The translations under genes and the position numbers were made by a program. From positions 434,001 to 498,000 of the forward strand of contig QJNS01000012.1 of assembly GCA_004154925.1 (NCBI GenBank): 64,000 bases of DNA, read 5' to 3'. The notes below the pieces were generated by a model. That model did not search any database, was not told the origin of the DNA, and was given only the letters and a program-made list of their open reading frames with translations. Source of the DNA: Monosporascus cannonballus. Lineage: Eukaryota > Ascomycota > Sordariomycetes > Xylariales. Below, in pieces: positions 11,101-24,927 of this stretch (position 1 is the first letter of the stretch; the number at the start of each line of letters is the position of its first letter).

Positions 11101-13568
11101 CTATTTGAAATTCTTATTTAATTGCTTGAATTTCTCTTTAATAATAATAGTAATATGTCGTATTTTTTTAACTTATTTTCTTTAAGTAAAAAAGGTTTTA
11201 TCGTATCCTTATGTTTATATTTATCGTTATTTTCGATTAAATATTAAAATCTTATATTTTTTATTAATAAAAAATAAACGAAATTTTATTTGGCCAATTT
11301 GTTTTTCAAATAAAACTTCATAGTAATATATCTATGATAATTCTAAGATTATATCGTAATTTCTAAATAAAACGATATCGAAATTAACTATTTAATATCG
11401 TCCTTGGACAAAGGTTTTAAAGTAATTTATTTCGCGTATAATTTTCCCGTTATCATAAGCAAATTCTTAATCTTCGACATTTATAGCTATATAAGGTTCT
11501 AACTTACATTTTTATAATAATCTAAACTTATTGATTACGTCCGATGCAATATAATTTCCGCCCAGAACTCCGGAATCTATTAATACGATATACTAGTATA
11601 TTCCGATTTGTATATCTAAGGTAATAAGGTTATTAACGGCTTTTATTGTCGTATTCAAACCCCTTTTTATGAATTTCTTTTAATTCCTTTAAGTTTCGTT
11701 ATTTTGTGGTTTTTTATAAGTAACCTTTTTTTTAATTTTCTTTCAAATTTGTCGGATTTTATTTATATTTTGTATATAACGCATTAAGCTGTTATATTTG
11801 TCATTATTGCCGGCATAATATTCTTTATAACTATACCAATTATTTCTAATTACTTATAATTCTTTTCCTTATTAGATAAATTATTTTTCCATAGTTTCAA
11901 CCGCATTTCATTATACGTCGTATTAGCTATTATTCCAAAGTTCTCCTATGAACAGACGTATTTCTTCCTTGATAGCTTTTCGATCCTCTGGATCCGGAAT
12001 AAAGGCCAACGGAAAATGGAGATCTATAATAGCTTTCTAGCAGTGTTGTTCTACTATATGCTGGATCCATTCTTTTTCCGTCTGGTGGCTATATTAGTTG
12101 AAATAATGAAAATGGTTTTCCTACAGGCATTATTTTTCTTTAGGCCAGTTTTCCATTGCGGCTCACTGGTAAATATCGTTATCCGGAGCTATAAATCGAA
12201 AATATCGATAGCATTATTTATCGTTTTTATTATCTTTAGTTCGATTTAAAAAATCAAATCTCTTATAATATATATAGATAATTTTTAATAAATATATTAT
12301 TTTTATTCCTTACAATTAAGCCGTTCTCGTCGTCGGCAATATATAGCAATTTTTTGCCGTATTAATCAAGGGTTCCAGAACATATGTTCTCCGTCCATTT
12401 CTGATATTTTTTCAGCCATCCTCTCAAGGCATCTTGTTATCTTTTAGATACTTTCTAAGCCAGTCGTTTGGCTTTTTGCATCCCTTGTTAAATTTCTCGT
12501 TATGGTAGGCCTGGTACGTATTTAACCTAAATCATATTGATGGATTTGCTTTCGTTTTTTGGTTTTCTTTGGATTATTCTTCGAGTGCAAATTTTTAATT
12601 ATTTTAACGGGGTTTTTTAGATGCCTTATATTACGTTGCTTTATATCCTATCTTATTTCAATTAAGTCATTTAATCTGGCTTTAAATCTTTTTTGCGTTA
12701 TTTCAAATTCTATGGGTTCTGGTTCTATATTGTAAGAAGTATTGTTGCGCCGAGGAATATTGGTATTAATCGTATATCGAAAACTGTTATTATTTTTTCC
12801 TTTAATTTTTTGGGTACGCCAGATATATTTTCGATCGTTAATTTTGATTACTACCACTATATATTTTAATAGATAATTAAGTAGATCAAATTTAAAAAGC
12901 TTTTTTTTATATTTTTAACTTAATAAAAAACTTGACTATTAATGCTTTGTTTTTCCAATTTTACTAAAATACCAGCTAAATATGTTACCGTAATTAGATA
13001 TTGATATTTTTATCGTAAATATTAGATTTGGATTTCGGCTTATATTGTTTCGTTTATTATTCAAAAAACTTTGGTTAACATTTATTTGAATTATTCGTAA
13101 TTGCTATAAATTCGCATTATTTCCAGACTTTGTTTTCGATTAGTAAAATAATATATTCTCTTATAGCAAACTTAAATTAAATAATCGTATATACGGTAAA
13201 TTATTTAACCGCAAATTCGATTCGTAGAAAAGGCGTAATACATCAAATAAGAAAATACCTAAAATAACCTCGGTATTAAGTTAAAATTAATTATAATTTG
13301 ATTAAAATCCCGTTAAAAACTCCAGGTTTAAGCGGTTTAAAACCTTTTCTGGTTTTTTGGTAAAAGTTAATTAAATAACTTAACTTATTTTTTAAAAAAA
13401 AATATTTCGAAAACTTTTTTCTTAAACTTTTTATAGACGGCTTAGAAGGATATTATAATATTATTATTATCCTTTTTAAGTTAAATAATACTTTCGTTCA
13501 TAGCATCCAGGCGTTAAAAAGCTTTTTCGCGATAAAAACGACGTTATTTTTTTTTTCACGGATTTTAT
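8159..13568 (-). pseudogene. E2 gag-pol pseudogene
   Basis: Minus-strand polyprotein remnant. The gag start at about 13568 reads ATA in place of ATG, before the conserved charged N-terminus. The RT active site reads V-C-Y-L-D-E near 10496-10515. The chromodomain tail reads A-K-N-F-I-S-A-stop at 8159. After removing S1 and its duplicated 5 bp, the distance from the RT motif to the stop is 739 codons in a single frame, close to the sister copies. Stops are mainly TAA and TAG. Region order (gag 12.3-13.57 kb, protease about 11.4-11.7 kb, RT/RNase H 9.4-11 kb, integrase and chromodomain 8.2-9.4 kb) is inferred from E12. Confidence 0.75.
9927..10050 (+). mobile_element. S1, short solo LTR (124 bp), largely free of RIP
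   Basis: Begins TGTCACAGTCCC and ends TGCCGTAACA, so it has TG..CA ends and a short terminal inverted match. The flanks are CGTAG (9922-9926) and CGTAA (10051-10055). E3 keeps the uninterrupted host sequence around 3655-3680. A TATA-like TATATAAAG lies at 9956-9964, favouring plus orientation. Base composition is near 45-50% GC inside DNA of about 25%, so it arrived after E2 was mutated, or was too short for RIP to detect. The parent element family is not recognised. Confidence 0.7.
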
Positions 13569-13687
13569 TCTAATATTCAGGTTATTAAGGACCCGATACG
13601 TAAGTTATTTGGGTTGCTTATAAATAAATATAATGTCGGCGATATTGCATAAAGTTTAATGGTATAATTAAATAAAGATTTGTAACG

Positions 13688-14106
13688 TATAATAGTTAAG
13701 CGGTTGAATTAATTATTAAACCTAAGTTATACGGATTTGTATTAATAAAAATATAATAGGATTTTAAGTAATAAATATAATACATATCATGTTTAATAAT
13801 ATTAAGGGCGTTTTAAATAACTATATATTATTACGAACTGAAATTATTTAAATTATAAAAGCAATAAATGTTTATATTTTCATACATCCTGTTTAATCTT
13901 TTAGATTATTTCGAATCTATATTAGATAACTGTATAGATCCCGTTAAATCTTTTGGATCATTGCGGATCCATACCTGATAACTGCATAGATCTCGTTAGA
14001 TCCTTTGGATTATTTCGAATCCATGTTACGTGATCTTGACCCACTTAGGCCTTGTTTTGGTCACTTCGCGACCGTTTTCGAGACCCCTTCTAGTCGGATC
14101 ATAACA
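13688..14106 (-). repeat. E2 5' LTR (right), 419 bp
   Basis: Starts TATAATAGTTAAGCGG (inner, damaged) and ends GTCGGATCATAACA (outer, preserved). It contains three 52-bp tandem units. Confidence 0.8.
13885..14037. repeat. Three 52-bp tandem units in the E2 5' LTR
   Basis: Units start at 13885, 13937 and 13989, each beginning with a form of GATCYCGTTARATC. The left LTR has only two (374 and 426). Copy-number change must have arisen during or after the last round of replication, because both LTRs are copied from one template at insertion. Confidence 0.8.
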
Positions 14107-14806
14107 TTTTCCTAAAAATCTTACTTTTAAAATTTTTTTGGGTAAGTCTTTCTTCTTTTTAATTATATCCGATCGTGTTTCTAAACATTATTTTCGTAAA
14201 ACTAAATCAGCCTACTTTTTAATTAAGTAGATTAAAGTAAAAAGGTTTAAAATTATGTTATTTTTTTAAAAAGAAATAAAAACTATGTTTTTTAAGTAAT
14301 AGGAAGAGTTTTTCGTTATAAAGAATGTATATGTCGTAGTTAATCGTATAATAAAATAAGTGTTTTTACTTTTATAGTTAATTATTACATAGCAGAAGTC
14401 CGTCGCTTAAAAAAGAATTAACTATCGAAAAAGCCTTATTAAAGTTCCTTATTTAGTTATTTTATATTCGTTGGTAACGGTAATAATACCAATTATAAGG
14501 CGTTAAATTTATTAATTATAAATTTCTAAATTTTGAACGAACTTAATAATTTAAATTGCGATAAAATTAAAGCGGTGGTAAAACTTTAAGAATTTAAAAA
14601 TATAGATCTTATCGACTAGATCACGGTTTATTTATAAACGTTGTTTTTATAGAACGTCGATTAGAACGTGATTTATAAGTTCGTTGTTGCTAGTGAAAAT
14701 ATTTTTAATAGACGTTAAGTATTTATAAGATTTTTAACCAGTTTTTACGTATTTTCAGATTCGAAATATTTTTTTACTTAATTAAATATTGTGTAAATAC
14801 TATAAT
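14107..14806 (-). pseudogene. E1 3' internal region and chromodomain remnant
   Basis: After the TTTTC duplication the sequence continues with the pyrimidine tract and the post-pol region of E1. The complement of the chromodomain end, comparable to 1895-1990 of E3, lies at about 14690-14800. The match to the minus-strand element stops abruptly at about 14807, where plus-strand pol of E4 begins. No pol sequence upstream of the chromodomain survives here. Confidence 0.6.
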
Positions 14807-17800
14807 TTAAAGTATTATACGCAAAGAAAATTCAAAACTCGACGAATTTCTAAAAACATATAAAAACAATAATTTATAAACAATTCTGAACAAATAAAAT
14901 ATAAAGAAATTAAAAGAAACTTTTAAAAAAGATTTAAACCGGACGATAAGAACAATTAATAACATTATTAATTTGAATATACAAATTAAAACGTATTAAT
15001 ATATCGCAATAATAAATTACTAAACTTTAAGAAGAAATTATATTATACAAAATATGGTAAATAAATTTAAATTTCTATAAGAGTAAAAATTAAAAATTTA
15101 TATAATTGCAAATATTAAAAATTAAATATTCGCTTACAAAAAGTTTTTAGTGCAAAATCAATTATTTCGAGATTATATCAAAAAATAATACCAAATACTA
15201 ACTTTCGATATCGCTTTACTTGAAAATTACGATATAATTTTAGCCTTACTATTAATATATATATTAATACAAGGCTTTAATTAATAAAGGAATTAGAGAT
15301 ATAAAAGTCGTGTTATACTTTATTAATAAGCAAAACCAAAACATTAAAACACTTAATTAATAATTAAAATAATATAAAATAAAAATGCGAGCTATCGTTA
15401 TTATTACTAAAATAAAATATAAGCAATTAAATAACAATTTATAATACTAAACCTAAATATTAACGTTTTACTAAATATATTATTATAGTATTATAACTAT
15501 AAATATATTTCTAAACAATATAAAAATAATATTATTAAAATATAATAAATAAAATTACAAAATAGTTTTAAAAAAGGTGTATTTACAAAGTTCCACCTGG
15601 TTTATAACTTTAACGAAAACGGACTACGTATTTTTAGAAATTATTTAAAAGATCGGCTATAAAAAATTAATTTTAACTTTCTAAAATACTCGTGACGTAT
15701 TTTAGATATTTTGTACGTAAAAATAAAGAATTACAGTTTATAATTAATTATCGTTAATTAAATGATATTATTGTTGAGGACCAAAAATTATTATCAATAA
15801 TTGTAGGAAAAAAACGATTTTCTAAATTTAAATAAATTGTAACGTTTAATATTAAAAATGAATGTAATCTTATTAAGATTAAAAAGATATACGTATAAAA
15901 ATAAGTTTTAAAGCAAAGTGTAAATGATTTAAATATTTCAATGCGTTAATAGAATTTAAGAATATACTAAGAAACTTTTATTAGATAATACACTATATTT
16001 TACGCAAACATTGGGACATTTTTATTATACCCCTCCCTTAACAATGTTTTCATTTATTTGGAAATAAAACAAGCAAATAAAATTACTTTTATATGATTTT
16101 AACGTTTTATAAAACGCCAAATTATGAATTAACGTAAAGAATATGTTTTAAAGAGAAAATAAAATAGCTAAAATATATTATTATCTTAAAATATACGAAA
16201 CGAAATTTTCAAAATATATTATAATTACAAAGAAATGAATATTAACAATAATTAAAAACCATCCAGGTATTCCTTATATTTAATGATCATTTTAAAAAGT
16301 CTATCCGAAACTTTAATAGAATTATTACATTTTTATTAATATTACCGAAAAGAATTTATTAAACGTTATAAACAAAAATCTATTTGGGAAAATTAAGTAT
16401 AAAATTATTAATAGATTAATATTAATTATATGTAATTTAATACGTTTCATCGCATTATAAACCGGTATCTTAGATTATATATATCCAACGTAAAAATTAA
16501 ATAACGTAATAATTAAATTTAATTATTTCTTATTTTTTTATTTTATATAAATTAAAAGATATCCGGATTATTAAAATCTTATGAGTTTTATTACGACCAA
16601 AAACTTATAAAGCGATAATTACATTACGTAAAAAAATAACAAATTTCGACTTTGTTATTGTGTATAGAAAAGTTTAAAAACCAGCAAAATAAAAACATTA
16701 ACTAAATAATCGAATTTCGAAAATGACTGCATTAAAATTAATTTTATAATTTTCGAAATTACTTTAAAAGGTATCAGTATTTACACCAAATTATAATAAT
16801 ACGATTTATACATTATAATATATAGTAAGAAATTAAAAGATAGAATAATATTTTATTGAAAAATTAAAAAAAATTAGTTATAAAAGTTTTAAAAAAAGAC
16901 TAAATAGACTTAGTATATTGTATATATTATTATTAAGTACCTAATTATTTTAAGATTTATAAAACTTTAATATACTGTTAAAATATTTGTTATTAAATTT
17001 AAAAAGCTAATGCAGTTTAATTCCTATAAATATTATTACTAAACGTTTTTATTCGAATATTGAATATTAAAATATATTACGACGGTATTGTTTTTATCTA
17101 TTATCAATTTACGAAACTTTTATATTTTTTACTATATTAAACAATAGATTTAGAATAAATCATATTTTTTTCAAAAATACTTCTAACGTATACAAATTAC
17201 TATTTATAATAATATATGGTAAAAAACTAAAATATACTTTAAAATTTTATTAACCATTTATAATACAAATCAACTTGAATCATAAATTATTTGATAGATT
17301 TAAACGTTAAATAAACGAATAAATAAAACGGTTAACTTAATTATAAAAAATCTTTAAAACATAATATTTAATACGAATAAAATAATTAAACTAAAAAATA
17401 AACTATTATATAACTAATTTATAATATTAACTATTACGGAAATATTACAATATTTTTAATAAGTACAATTTTAAATTTTACGCGTAATATATGGAAAAAT
17501 ATATACAATAAATTTCTTAATATTGAAATATCGTTATTAGTAAAAAGAATTAAATAATTATATTAAAATTCTTCAAAATTAAAACTCCTATATAACTAAG
17601 CAAATAAACATTATAATTAAAGAAAATTAAGAAAGTAATTGTTTTAAAAGGAAAACAATGTATTTATTAATAAAATATTTTAGTAAAAAAGTTAATAAAG
17701 AATTATATTTTAAAAATATTAATTTAATCAAAAAAGCCCGAAAGAATTAAAAATTAATTCTCAATTATTTTTTAACTTAAAATTTTGTCGAATATGTTAA

Positions 17801-17995
17801 ATCTTTTTACTAAAATCAATAGCGAATATTATCAAAATACGTGCGAAACAAATAATCTAAAAGTAAAAACGAAAACCGTATAAAAAATCTTTAATATACA
17901 AAGAACGACTAGATTTATGTAATACTTAATTAAATGAAAAGATTTTCTAACTTCGAAAATACTTAAAACACGTAAAAAATCTTAAAAATATCTAA
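14807..17995 (+). pseudogene. E4 pol fragment (protease to chromodomain), 5'-truncated
   Basis: Plus-strand remnant aligning to E12 from about 53667 onward. The protease region is at about 14950-15100 (matching the E12 stretch with L-D-I-Q-I-G). RT is at 15600-16200, with the YLDD motif degraded to a stretch read as L-N-N-V-F-I-Y-L at about 16040-16065. RNase H and integrase lie at 16400-17500, and the chromodomain at about 17800-17995. There is no gag and no 5' LTR. The post-pol segment 17996-18182 still resembles E11 62420-62600. It is more decayed than E12, with many indels. It is probably an old copy of the E11-type family. Confidence 0.65.
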
Positions 17996-18182
17996 CGCTT
18001 ATTTTAAAAACCGTTTTGTTTATAACGTCGAAAACGTCTTCTAAATTATGTAGTTTAATAATTATATAATTAACATTATTAAATTTAATTTAATCGAAAA
18101 CGGTAGTAGCCTGTATTAATATAACCATTTTGGCCGTTAATTATTTTTATTTTTGCTTAAAATATTCGATTTCCTTTATTAC

Positions 18183-18344
18183 TATAAGAAAATAAGAGGA
18201 CATAGGAGGTACGGCTATATGTCGGCGACTAGTTGCTAACTTAACTGCATAGAATAACTACAAAATCCAATACTGGGGCGAATATATATAAAACTCAGAT
18301 AAAAATCTGATAATATATTTAATTTATAGACATATTTGTAATGA
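18183..18344. repeat. E5 left LTR
   Basis: Its first 110 bp retain unusual GC (GAGGACATAGGAGGTACGGC region), while the homologous inner end of the right copy is converted to AT. The right end is approximate. Confidence 0.5.
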
Positions 18345-21300
18345 ATCGATGATTATTTCGGTTATACATTTTGTTTTATAATGTACTATTATAATTTAAA
18401 TGATATTATAATTTCTAAATTTGAACTTATACGTTTTTAAACTTAATTTATAAAAATTAACTTTATATAAAATAACGAAAGAAATCGAAATACTATATAT
18501 TTAAAATACGCTTACAGTATTAATAAAAAAGATAATAAGACAATATAATTTACTAATACGGCTGTAAAAATGTAATTGACTATAATTTTATATTTATTTT
18601 AAAATAACCAGAAAACAAGTATAAAATAAACACTTAATACATTTTTAACGTCAGAAATTTCTATTTATATCATAAAATTTGTTAAAAACGTATTTTAAAA
18701 AGATGTAACAACTTTTATTAAATCTATAATGTAAATTTAAGAAAAATATACTCAATGACTTAATTTTATTATAAATCACTGTAATCGATAAACAGTAGAC
18801 AAATATTGAATATGTTTTAAAATATTTCGACCAATTATTTAATGCATATTTTTCTATATAAAAATAAGAACATTAAATGGTATATATTATAATATTTAAG
18901 GTTTTTCGAAAATTTAAATTATTAAACGTAATATATATATATATATTAAACTAGAAGAAAAATGACCATAATATATAAATAAAGTAACGAATATATTATA
19001 GTAATATGTTAAAAAGTAACTAAAACTTTTATTTACACAATTTACAGGTTTTTAATAAAGAAATAGTATTGTAATTCCGAATATATAAACTGTATATTTC
19101 GAAACATTGTCGAGAAGGTAAAATACGGTAATAAATCAGCAGTAAACATTTTTAAAAGAATTTGAAAAATATGTTTATTTAAAGTTAAAAACGGAAGTTT
19201 GGCTTTAATTGTTTTAAATTAATACCTTATATTTATTAAGAATTAAAATTTTAAGGATTTAAATTAAAGAGATCTTTTAAATATTTATTTGACAGATTTA
19301 TAAAATTTATTTTATATAGGTTATTTAATATTTAAATTAAAAGTGTAAATAAAAATAACAAACGAATGTATTTAATTACATTTTAAATAAAAGTTTAACG
19401 ATAGAATTTTATTTTAAAATATTTAAGTTAAATAAAAAAAAAGTAAAATCTTATTAAGAAATTTTTTAATAAGTTAATAAATATTAACTGTAATAAATAT
19501 ATTGAATTTAAACTATAATTAACTTTTTTAAAAAGAGATTATATTTTAATTTATTGAGCTTATAAAACATTATATTTATTTTAATTATAAAATAAAAAGT
19601 AAAAAGAAATGTCTACTAAAAATATTTATACGAAAATTATAGATAACTTATTATCGTATGAAAATTTATTATTTTCTATAAATAAAATAAAGAAATATAA
19701 ATTACTAAACTAATCATATATATTTAAATCATTGTAGTTAAATAGTATTATAGATTTAACGAAGAAGTATTATTAATGAATTTGATTATCGGTAAAGAGA
19801 AAAATAATTAATATATAGTTATAATATAAATAGATTTAAATATAGAAACAGAATTAAATACGTCTAATAAATATTTGTTTGAAACTTTCAAATTTACGTT
19901 TTGTTACTGTTAATATATTTACGGTATTAAAAATAAAGAGGGTTATTTCTAAATATTATAAGGATTTTAAATTTAAAATTAACATAATAAATAATTCTTA
20001 AAAATTCGATAATTTCGTTAAAATATTTTATACTTTATTGTAATTATTTATAGTTCTACTTATCATTATTTAAAACAAAAATAGATAAATATATATAAAT
20101 AAGTTTACGAATATACAAAAAATATTAAAAACGAAACATTATTAAATTTAATATTAAATGTAATACATATAAATTCGACTAAAAAGAACATTTCTATAAG
20201 CATATAATCATATAAATATTTTAAAACATTTTAAAGCATGTATTGCAAAAAAGGATATAAAAATTTTTATATTTCCGAAAGCCGAGTATGCTATAAATTT
20301 AATGTCTTATAAAATATTTTTATGGTTAATTTATTTAATTTCTAAATTTCAACAGCGGAACTTCGAAAAATATGTTTCTCATATTTTGTAAATCAAATAA
20401 CTTCAGTAATCGATATCAAAAATTATCATTTCTCCTCTATTAACACTTAAAAAAGATAATAATTTACGATTATATATTGACGGCCTGTTACTAAATCGAG
20501 TTGTTCTAAAGCGTCAGTATTGTTTACTATTAATCTTTAAAATGTTACATTAATAAATATAAAATTAAAAAAGCAATAAATAAAACATTATCTTCAAAAC
20601 AAAACATTGCTAATTTAAATATACGATAGCATTTTACGTATTTATGAACGGCTTTATAATATTTGAGAAATATATATAAATATATAGTTTAACCGATTTA
20701 ATTATTTAAATTTACGTTAGTTACTTGAATAATAGCGTAATATTTTCGTATAATTAAAAAATATACGAAATATTTCCGATCAAGTTACGAACGTTTCATA
20801 AAATATTAATTATTTTTTAATTTAATAAATGACAAATCTTTAAAAAATAAAATTTATATCTGATAATCTTAAAATAAATACTAATGAAATAGAAATAAAA
20901 ATTCACCAAATGACTAAATTTAAAAATGAATTTCATTACAATTAACTTATAACAAATACATATTAGTAGAATTTATTATTTAAAAGGTATTATTTTTATT
21001 ATTAATATTTTTTACATAAATCCGTTGAAAAATATGTTTTAATAAATTAATAAAATAGTTAACAATACTGAACACTTTTTTCAGTAATTTAATGTTTTTA
21101 ATATTAAACGTTTATTAAATATATTTATTAAAATTATGTCACATGTTTTATTTTAATATTATTTGAAAAATATTGTTTAATTATTTGTAGTTACAAATAT
21201 CTTTTAACATCGAAATGAATTAAGAAACGAAATTAAGAAATATTTATTTTTGTTATAAAAAATTTAATATTAAGATATTATTAAATATTTCAAAAATAAT

Positions 21301-24300
21301 TACCGTATTTATATACAATCTTCGAAAAAGGTTAATACCGTATATATATAAATTCTTTTAATTATAATTTGATTTATAATATCAATTTAAAAAAATATTT
21401 CTATTAATATATTAAATTTATGACAAATGTTTATATTTATATTAATAATAATTATATATATTAATATAATATTAATATTTCCTAAACACCTTTATTTCAT
21501 TAATCAAATACTTTAGAAAATTAAATATTAAACAGTAATTATATTTCGTATAATTGAAAAATACAGCAGAGTAAAAAAACTCTCCAAATATATTTAAAGA
21601 AATTACGTAATTAATTTCTCAATACATATAACGTAAAACCAATTTAAATAATTAAAATATATATTAAAATAATACGAAATGTTGGCATATAATTTTAATA
21701 ACGTTTCGAAAATAGGAAAGAAAACTGTATAACGATACTTTTAGTATAAAATATATAGTGTTAATAAACGTAAATAATAATTATTTTTAAAGTTATTTTA
21801 AAAACATTTAAAATTTAATATAACGATAAAACGTTTCTTTAATATTCTATTATTAACAAAATTGGAAAGCGAAAACATCACAATTATTATAGCGAAATAA
21901 TACCTTTAATATATAATAACTAAAAAATAATTTTAGACAAAATCATATTTATTTTTACGGCTTTAGAAGGTTTTTACGATAACATTTATAAATTATAAAT
22001 TAAAAGTCGAAATATTAAATGTTGTAAAAGTTTAATTTTAAAAATATTAAAATATAGATATTCTATGTAAAGTCTCGTAACATTTTATTTTTCTAAAAAT
22101 AAAATCGTTGTTTTATCGTAATACGGTGTATATACGACTATATTTTAATAATTATTAATTATTTTACAAAATAGTACTTTTTAGTGGTAATTAAATAGTT
22201 AATTGTTACAGAATTAATTAATATATTATATTAGAAATTGAAATATTATTTTAACCTTTTATTGAAAATATTTAATAAATGAAATAAACTATTTATTTAT
22301 TTATTTATTTTAACTTAAATATCTTGCGTTTTAAAATGTTAAACGCGAATTATTTACTGTTTATTACTTTTAAATACACTGCTAAATTAAATAAGGATAT
22401 TAAATTATAAAAGATTTTACGAAATTATTATAACGAAAATCGAATAAATTAAATCCAGTTATTATACAAAAGGGGATTTGTTTATAATAATTATTAAAAG
22501 GAATTTAATAAACATTTATTAAATTAAACGTTATATAATTATTATGTCTGTGAAATAAATTAAATAATTAAAAAATATTTATTAATAATATTATTAAAAA
22601 CGTACGTCGTTAAATTATGTACGAAAGTATTTAAATTTATTTAGTTATAAAATACTGAAATATATATAATAAATTTTTATATTAGTTTTCAAACCGCAAT
22701 ACGACTTAAAAACAACGTTAATTATATATTATCTTTTAATGTTAAAGAGTAAATAAGGGAAATATAATATTAAAATTATTATTCAGTATAGAGATAATGA
22801 GATTAAGAGGAATATATGGTAAAATAAAAATAAATATGAAATGTAATGCTTAAAATCTAAAAAGATATTTATTAAATAAATGGAGGATTTTCGTAAAATA
22901 TTTCTAAAAATTATAATATATTTATAAAAATAAACACAAGTATACTTCTTTTTAAAATACTTTAATAATTATAATTTGTCGCAAATTAACTAAAAGTCGA
23001 TGAAATATTTATAAAACGAATTACTACAATCGTTTTTAATATAAAGTTAAACAGTAATAATATATTAACGAAATATTAAGTATATAACTTAAAATTAATA
23101 AAAACCTAAATGATATTAATTAATAATAATTAGTAACAATATAAGAAAAACCGTATAATCGGAACACTTTTTCGCCTCGACGTTAGTAATATTAAATATA
23201 TTTAATAAAAACTTAACTTATTATTTTAAAATTAACTTTTTATATTTTGTATAGAAATTATAAACTTATGTTCGAAAATTAAACATAAAATAAAATAAAA
23301 ATGAGCATGTATAAAGATTTAATTAACCAATTTATATCGAAAATAGAAAACTTTTTAAAAAAATTACTAAAATATGAAAATACAGCTCCTACGGAGCTGC
23401 GGCTGGTATCCGACCAGCCACAGACCCACGCGCCAATACAAATAACCATCTAGCAGCTAGTAAGAAACGCCACATAGAAGTAACCTAATACACTTACTTC
23501 TTGGAATCTGCTTTACAACTGGTCGAAGATCACCTCACCCTAGCTCACAGTTGTCTATTATCTTATATAAAATTAGAAATTATTTTAAACCTTTTAAAAT
23601 ACAATAATAAAACAGTATTTTTTCGATAAATTTTAAATATACTTTACGTATTATAAACCTCCAAATAAACCGAAATTATATTATTATTATTAAGTTTCCT
23701 TTAAATAAGCTTAATATAAATACCAAATTTCGATATATATTTTTATTGTAATTTAATAATATTTCTTATTGGTTTTTTGCTTATAATAAATAATTAAATA
23801 ATAAATTTAGTTATTTAATATTTTTAACGTAGTATCGAAGATAATATCAATAATATTACTACGTTCGTACATCAAAATACAATATTAATTTACTAACGAA
23901 TTTCGTTTATTTATCTATATATATATTTTAAATTCTTTTATTAAAAATACGAACACATTAATAAAAACGGTAAATTAAAAGCCATAAGCCGGTGAAAATT
24001 TAAAAATACATTGATTTAAATTTAAAATAGAAACTTTCGTAATAATATAAAGGTTATATTTTCGTACCCGTAATTATCGAACGTTCCGCGTTTATAATCT
24101 TAATAATTATATAATTTTTTTAACCGTAAATTTCAGAGAAATAGAATCTAATATTTTTAAATAAAAACATGCACTGACGGACTTACGTTAATTAGTTCAA
24201 GTCGAATTTAATTTAAGATATTAATTTTTACTTTTTATACGAATTTAGGAAAATAAACAAAATTTATTTAAATGGTATGTTCGAAAATTATTGAGGTAAT

Positions 24301-24927
24301 ATTTAGTGATTAATAAATATTTACGCGAAAAGAATATGAATATATGCAAAAACCTTTTAATTTTAAATGTAATAAATATAAAATTTAACGTCCTTTTTCG
24401 ATAAATCGGTAAGGTAAACGATATCGAAATCCAAAAAAAGAAAAAATAAACCGATATAATAGTAATAAAGTTGGCCAAAACTCAATATATTATCGTCAAC
24501 CTCTTAAATATAACTTTAAAAATTTAATACTTTTTTCTTTAAAAAATAATGTTTATTAAAAATATTGTTGTAAATACTTTATATAATGGTAAACGGTTAA
24601 CAAGTTTAGAAAAGAATGTGCGAAAAAAATAAAAAAAGAATTAACGATTAGTTAGCCAAAACAGAAGTAGATATAAACAAAATTATAAATAAAATATTTA
24701 TCAAAAAGGATATTAACATAAAAATTAATGACGTGTTTATCGGACAACGTTGATAAACCGGTTTTATATTAAAGGTGTTTGAAATATTAAAATTATGAAT
24801 TTATTAAATATTTATAATATATTCGTACCTTATAATAATATCGCGTAATTTAACGCCGTATTAATTATAATACGGCATATAATTAATAATAGTTTTTAAA
24901 AATTAATGACTAAAAACGAAGAAATAA
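18345..24927. other. E5 interior, no readable gene
   Basis: About 6.6 kb of roughly 20% GC sequence. Neither strand yields an open frame with a recognisable motif; short open stretches such as 24245-24478 (minus) are low-complexity Phe/Ile/Asn-rich and are not credible genes. By position it should be the coding region of E5, mutated beyond visual recognition. The only distinct segment is the island at about 23384-23565. Confidence 0.5.
23384..23565. other. Unmutated island of about 180 bp, unidentified
   Basis: Composition jumps to about 50% GC within sequence of about 20%. The left edge has two small perfect hairpins: AGCTCC-TAC-GGAGCT and GGCTGGT-ATCCG-ACCAGCC. The right part has stretches loosely like Pol III boxes (TAGCAGCTAGTAAG, and GGTCGAAGATC about 70 bp later), which could mean a SINE, but this is weak. 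I found no TG..CA ends with a matching duplication, so it is not a clear solo LTR. It must have entered E5 after RIP, or been too short to be mutated. Confidence 0.5.

Larger units (their letters stand above)
175..14106 (-). mobile_element. E2, full-length minus-strand Ty3/Gypsy element with nested insertions
   Basis: LTRs lie at 175-543 and 13688-14106. The 5 bp before (170-174) and after (14107-14111) are both TTTTC, a perfect target-site duplication. The coding direction is minus: the polypurine-tract complement follows the left LTR and gag lies next to the right LTR. E3 (822-7754) and solo LTR S1 (9927-10050) are inserted inside it; removing them leaves about 6.9 kb, normal for a Gypsy element. 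The insertion site is the polypurine-tract region of E1, so E2 is younger than E1 and older than E3 and S1. Confidence 0.85.

Noticed and set aside
12016..12249. 77-codon plus-strand open frame
   Set aside because: Antisense to E2 gag at the same relative place as 5739-6071, with similar short peptides only because the gag sequence on the other strand is homologous. Outside the post-pol slot and without a shared start or end.
12648..12857. 69-codon minus-strand open frame
   Set aside because: It is on the gag strand of E2 and is a surviving piece of the damaged polyprotein, not a separate gene.
23384..23565. tRNA or snRNA gene in the GC-normal island
   Set aside because: No cloverleaf, no convincing box B and no terminator in the right place; only loose box-like words.
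24245..24478. 77-codon minus-strand open frame in E5
   Set aside because: Low-complexity Phe/Ile/Leu composition from AT-rich DNA with no motif; not credible.
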